Shown here: one piece after another, positions 63,575 through 64,000 of the stretch
How positions within the stretch are numbered: position 1 is the stretch's first letter
Layout of the letters: each line of letters begins with the position of its first letter
Assembly (NCBI RefSeq): GCF_963677195.1
Contig: NZ_OY781918.1
Location: 4,700,923-4,764,922 of the forward strand
From: an uncultured Marinifilum sp.
GTDB lineage: Bacteria; Bacteroidota; Bacteroidia; Bacteroidales; Marinifilaceae
Direction: 5' to 3'
Length of the DNA: 64,000 nucleotides
Notes under the pieces: generated by a model
Told to the model about the DNA's origin: nothing
Seen by the model: only the letters and a program-made list of their open reading frames with translations
Databases searched by the model: none
Made by a program: the position numbers and the translations under genes

Positions 63575-64000
63575 TTAAAATTCAAATGTAAGTTCAATTA
63601 CAATCGGATCATCATCATTCCCAAAATAGTTTTCAGAATTTCCATGAGGCCCCATGCTGTCAGGTTTCTGGAATTTTGTTCCAATTCCCGGGATATTTTT
63701 CACAAAAGAAATATCTCCCTTGGGAAACAAGGGTGTAACTCTGCCTTTCGGATCTCCTGAAGGATTTTCTGGTGTTAGCATACGTAGGTAAATATGTGGT
63801 GAATGACAATACACAGTAAATCCATTGTTGTTTTTACCTTTTAGTTTTGCCCAATATAAACTAGAGAAAAAGCCTTTAAATTCGGGATAAACAAAACCTG
63901 ATTCTCCAGTAACCGTATTGTTATAATCATTTTCCCAAACCTGAAACTTCGTTCCTTTCATACGATTACGCCATACTCGGTATGGACCATCTCCCAAGCA
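63575..64000 (-). CDS. C-terminal part of a large GH2-type protein (cut by window edge)
   Basis: The open frame runs off the right edge; 142 residues of the C-terminus are visible. It starts inside CLGDGPYRVWRNRMKG and continues with EFKGFFSSLYWAKLKGK. Such phrases occur in the C-terminal beta-domain of large beta-galactosidase-type GH2 enzymes. It ends IVIELTFEF. No catalytic residue is in view, so the family call rests on these phrases. It is 43 bases upstream of the beta-helix gene and probably starts the GH2/beta-helix/GH117 operon. Confidence 0.55.
   Translation of the reverse strand, partial: CLGDGPYRVWRNRMKGTKFQVWENDYNNTVTGESGFVYPEFKGFFSSLYWAKLKGKNNNGFTVYCHSPHIYLRMLTPENPSGDPKGRVTPLFPKGDISFVKNIPGIGTKFQKPDSMGPHGNSENYFGNDDDPIVIELTFEF

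Overview
The window looks like the chromosome of a marine, AT-rich member of the Bacteroidota. Supporting signs are a SusC/SusD pair, TAnnTTTG-type -7 promoter boxes, A-rich leaders mostly lacking Shine-Dalgarno sites, many lipoprotein signal peptides, a type IX secretion C-terminal domain and a LytTR two-component system. A Marinilabiliales-like facultative anaerobe is my guess; the sequence does not prove the order. No tRNA, rRNA, CRISPR array, transposase or integrase was seen.

Region 1 (1-7.5 kb) is a small alginate utilisation locus on the minus strand: SusC, SusD, a PKD-domain surface lipoprotein and a PL7 alginate lyase. A FadR-type GntR regulator sits upstream and has a TGGTnnACCA operator over its own promoter.

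Region 2 (7.9-19.1 kb, plus strand) is not a sugar locus. It holds a Spy/CpxP-like periplasmic protein; an operon of a 2x[4Fe-4S] ferredoxin, a ferric-reductase-like cytochrome b and a Tat-exported fumarate-reductase-type flavoprotein; a LytS-type kinase with a Met/Pro/His-rich periplasmic loop and its LytTR response regulator; and an operon of VTC-domain protein, DUF4956 membrane protein, DUF2490 barrel, CotH-kinase lipoprotein and a Cthe_2159-like beta-helix lipoprotein. Three promoters (8.55, 11.39 and 13.63 kb) share the same geometry: two GTTGAT/GTTGAA half-sites exactly 21 nt apart, the second starting exactly 34 nt before the start of a -7 box. I infer that the LytTR regulator controls the redox operon, its own operon and the VTC-CotH operon as one unit. 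This is the best candidate here for an undescribed system.

Region 3 (19.1-64 kb) is a large polysaccharide utilisation locus that continues past the right edge. It has seven Cys-type sulfatases, GH16, GH86, GH117, three GH29, four GH2 (one broken, one cut by the window edge), two GH43, GH3, two esterases, a DUF5060-type hydrolase, a CBM9-like protein and a parallel beta-helix protein. GH16, GH86, GH117, GH29, GH2 and sulfatases together point to sulfated red-algal galactan of the agar/porphyran type: endo-cutting by GH86 and GH16, desulfation, then exo-removal of L-galactose-type, anhydro-galactose and D-galactose units. No SusC/SusD pair for this locus lies in the window; only a lone plug-domain protein does. 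Ten promoters between 24.8 and 54.5 kb carry C-tracts (sense strand) 22 and/or 43-46 nt upstream of the -7 box, which looks like the operator of one unlinked activator. A GH2 gene at 47.3-50.6 kb is disrupted by an in-frame TAA and a 332-bp tandem duplication.
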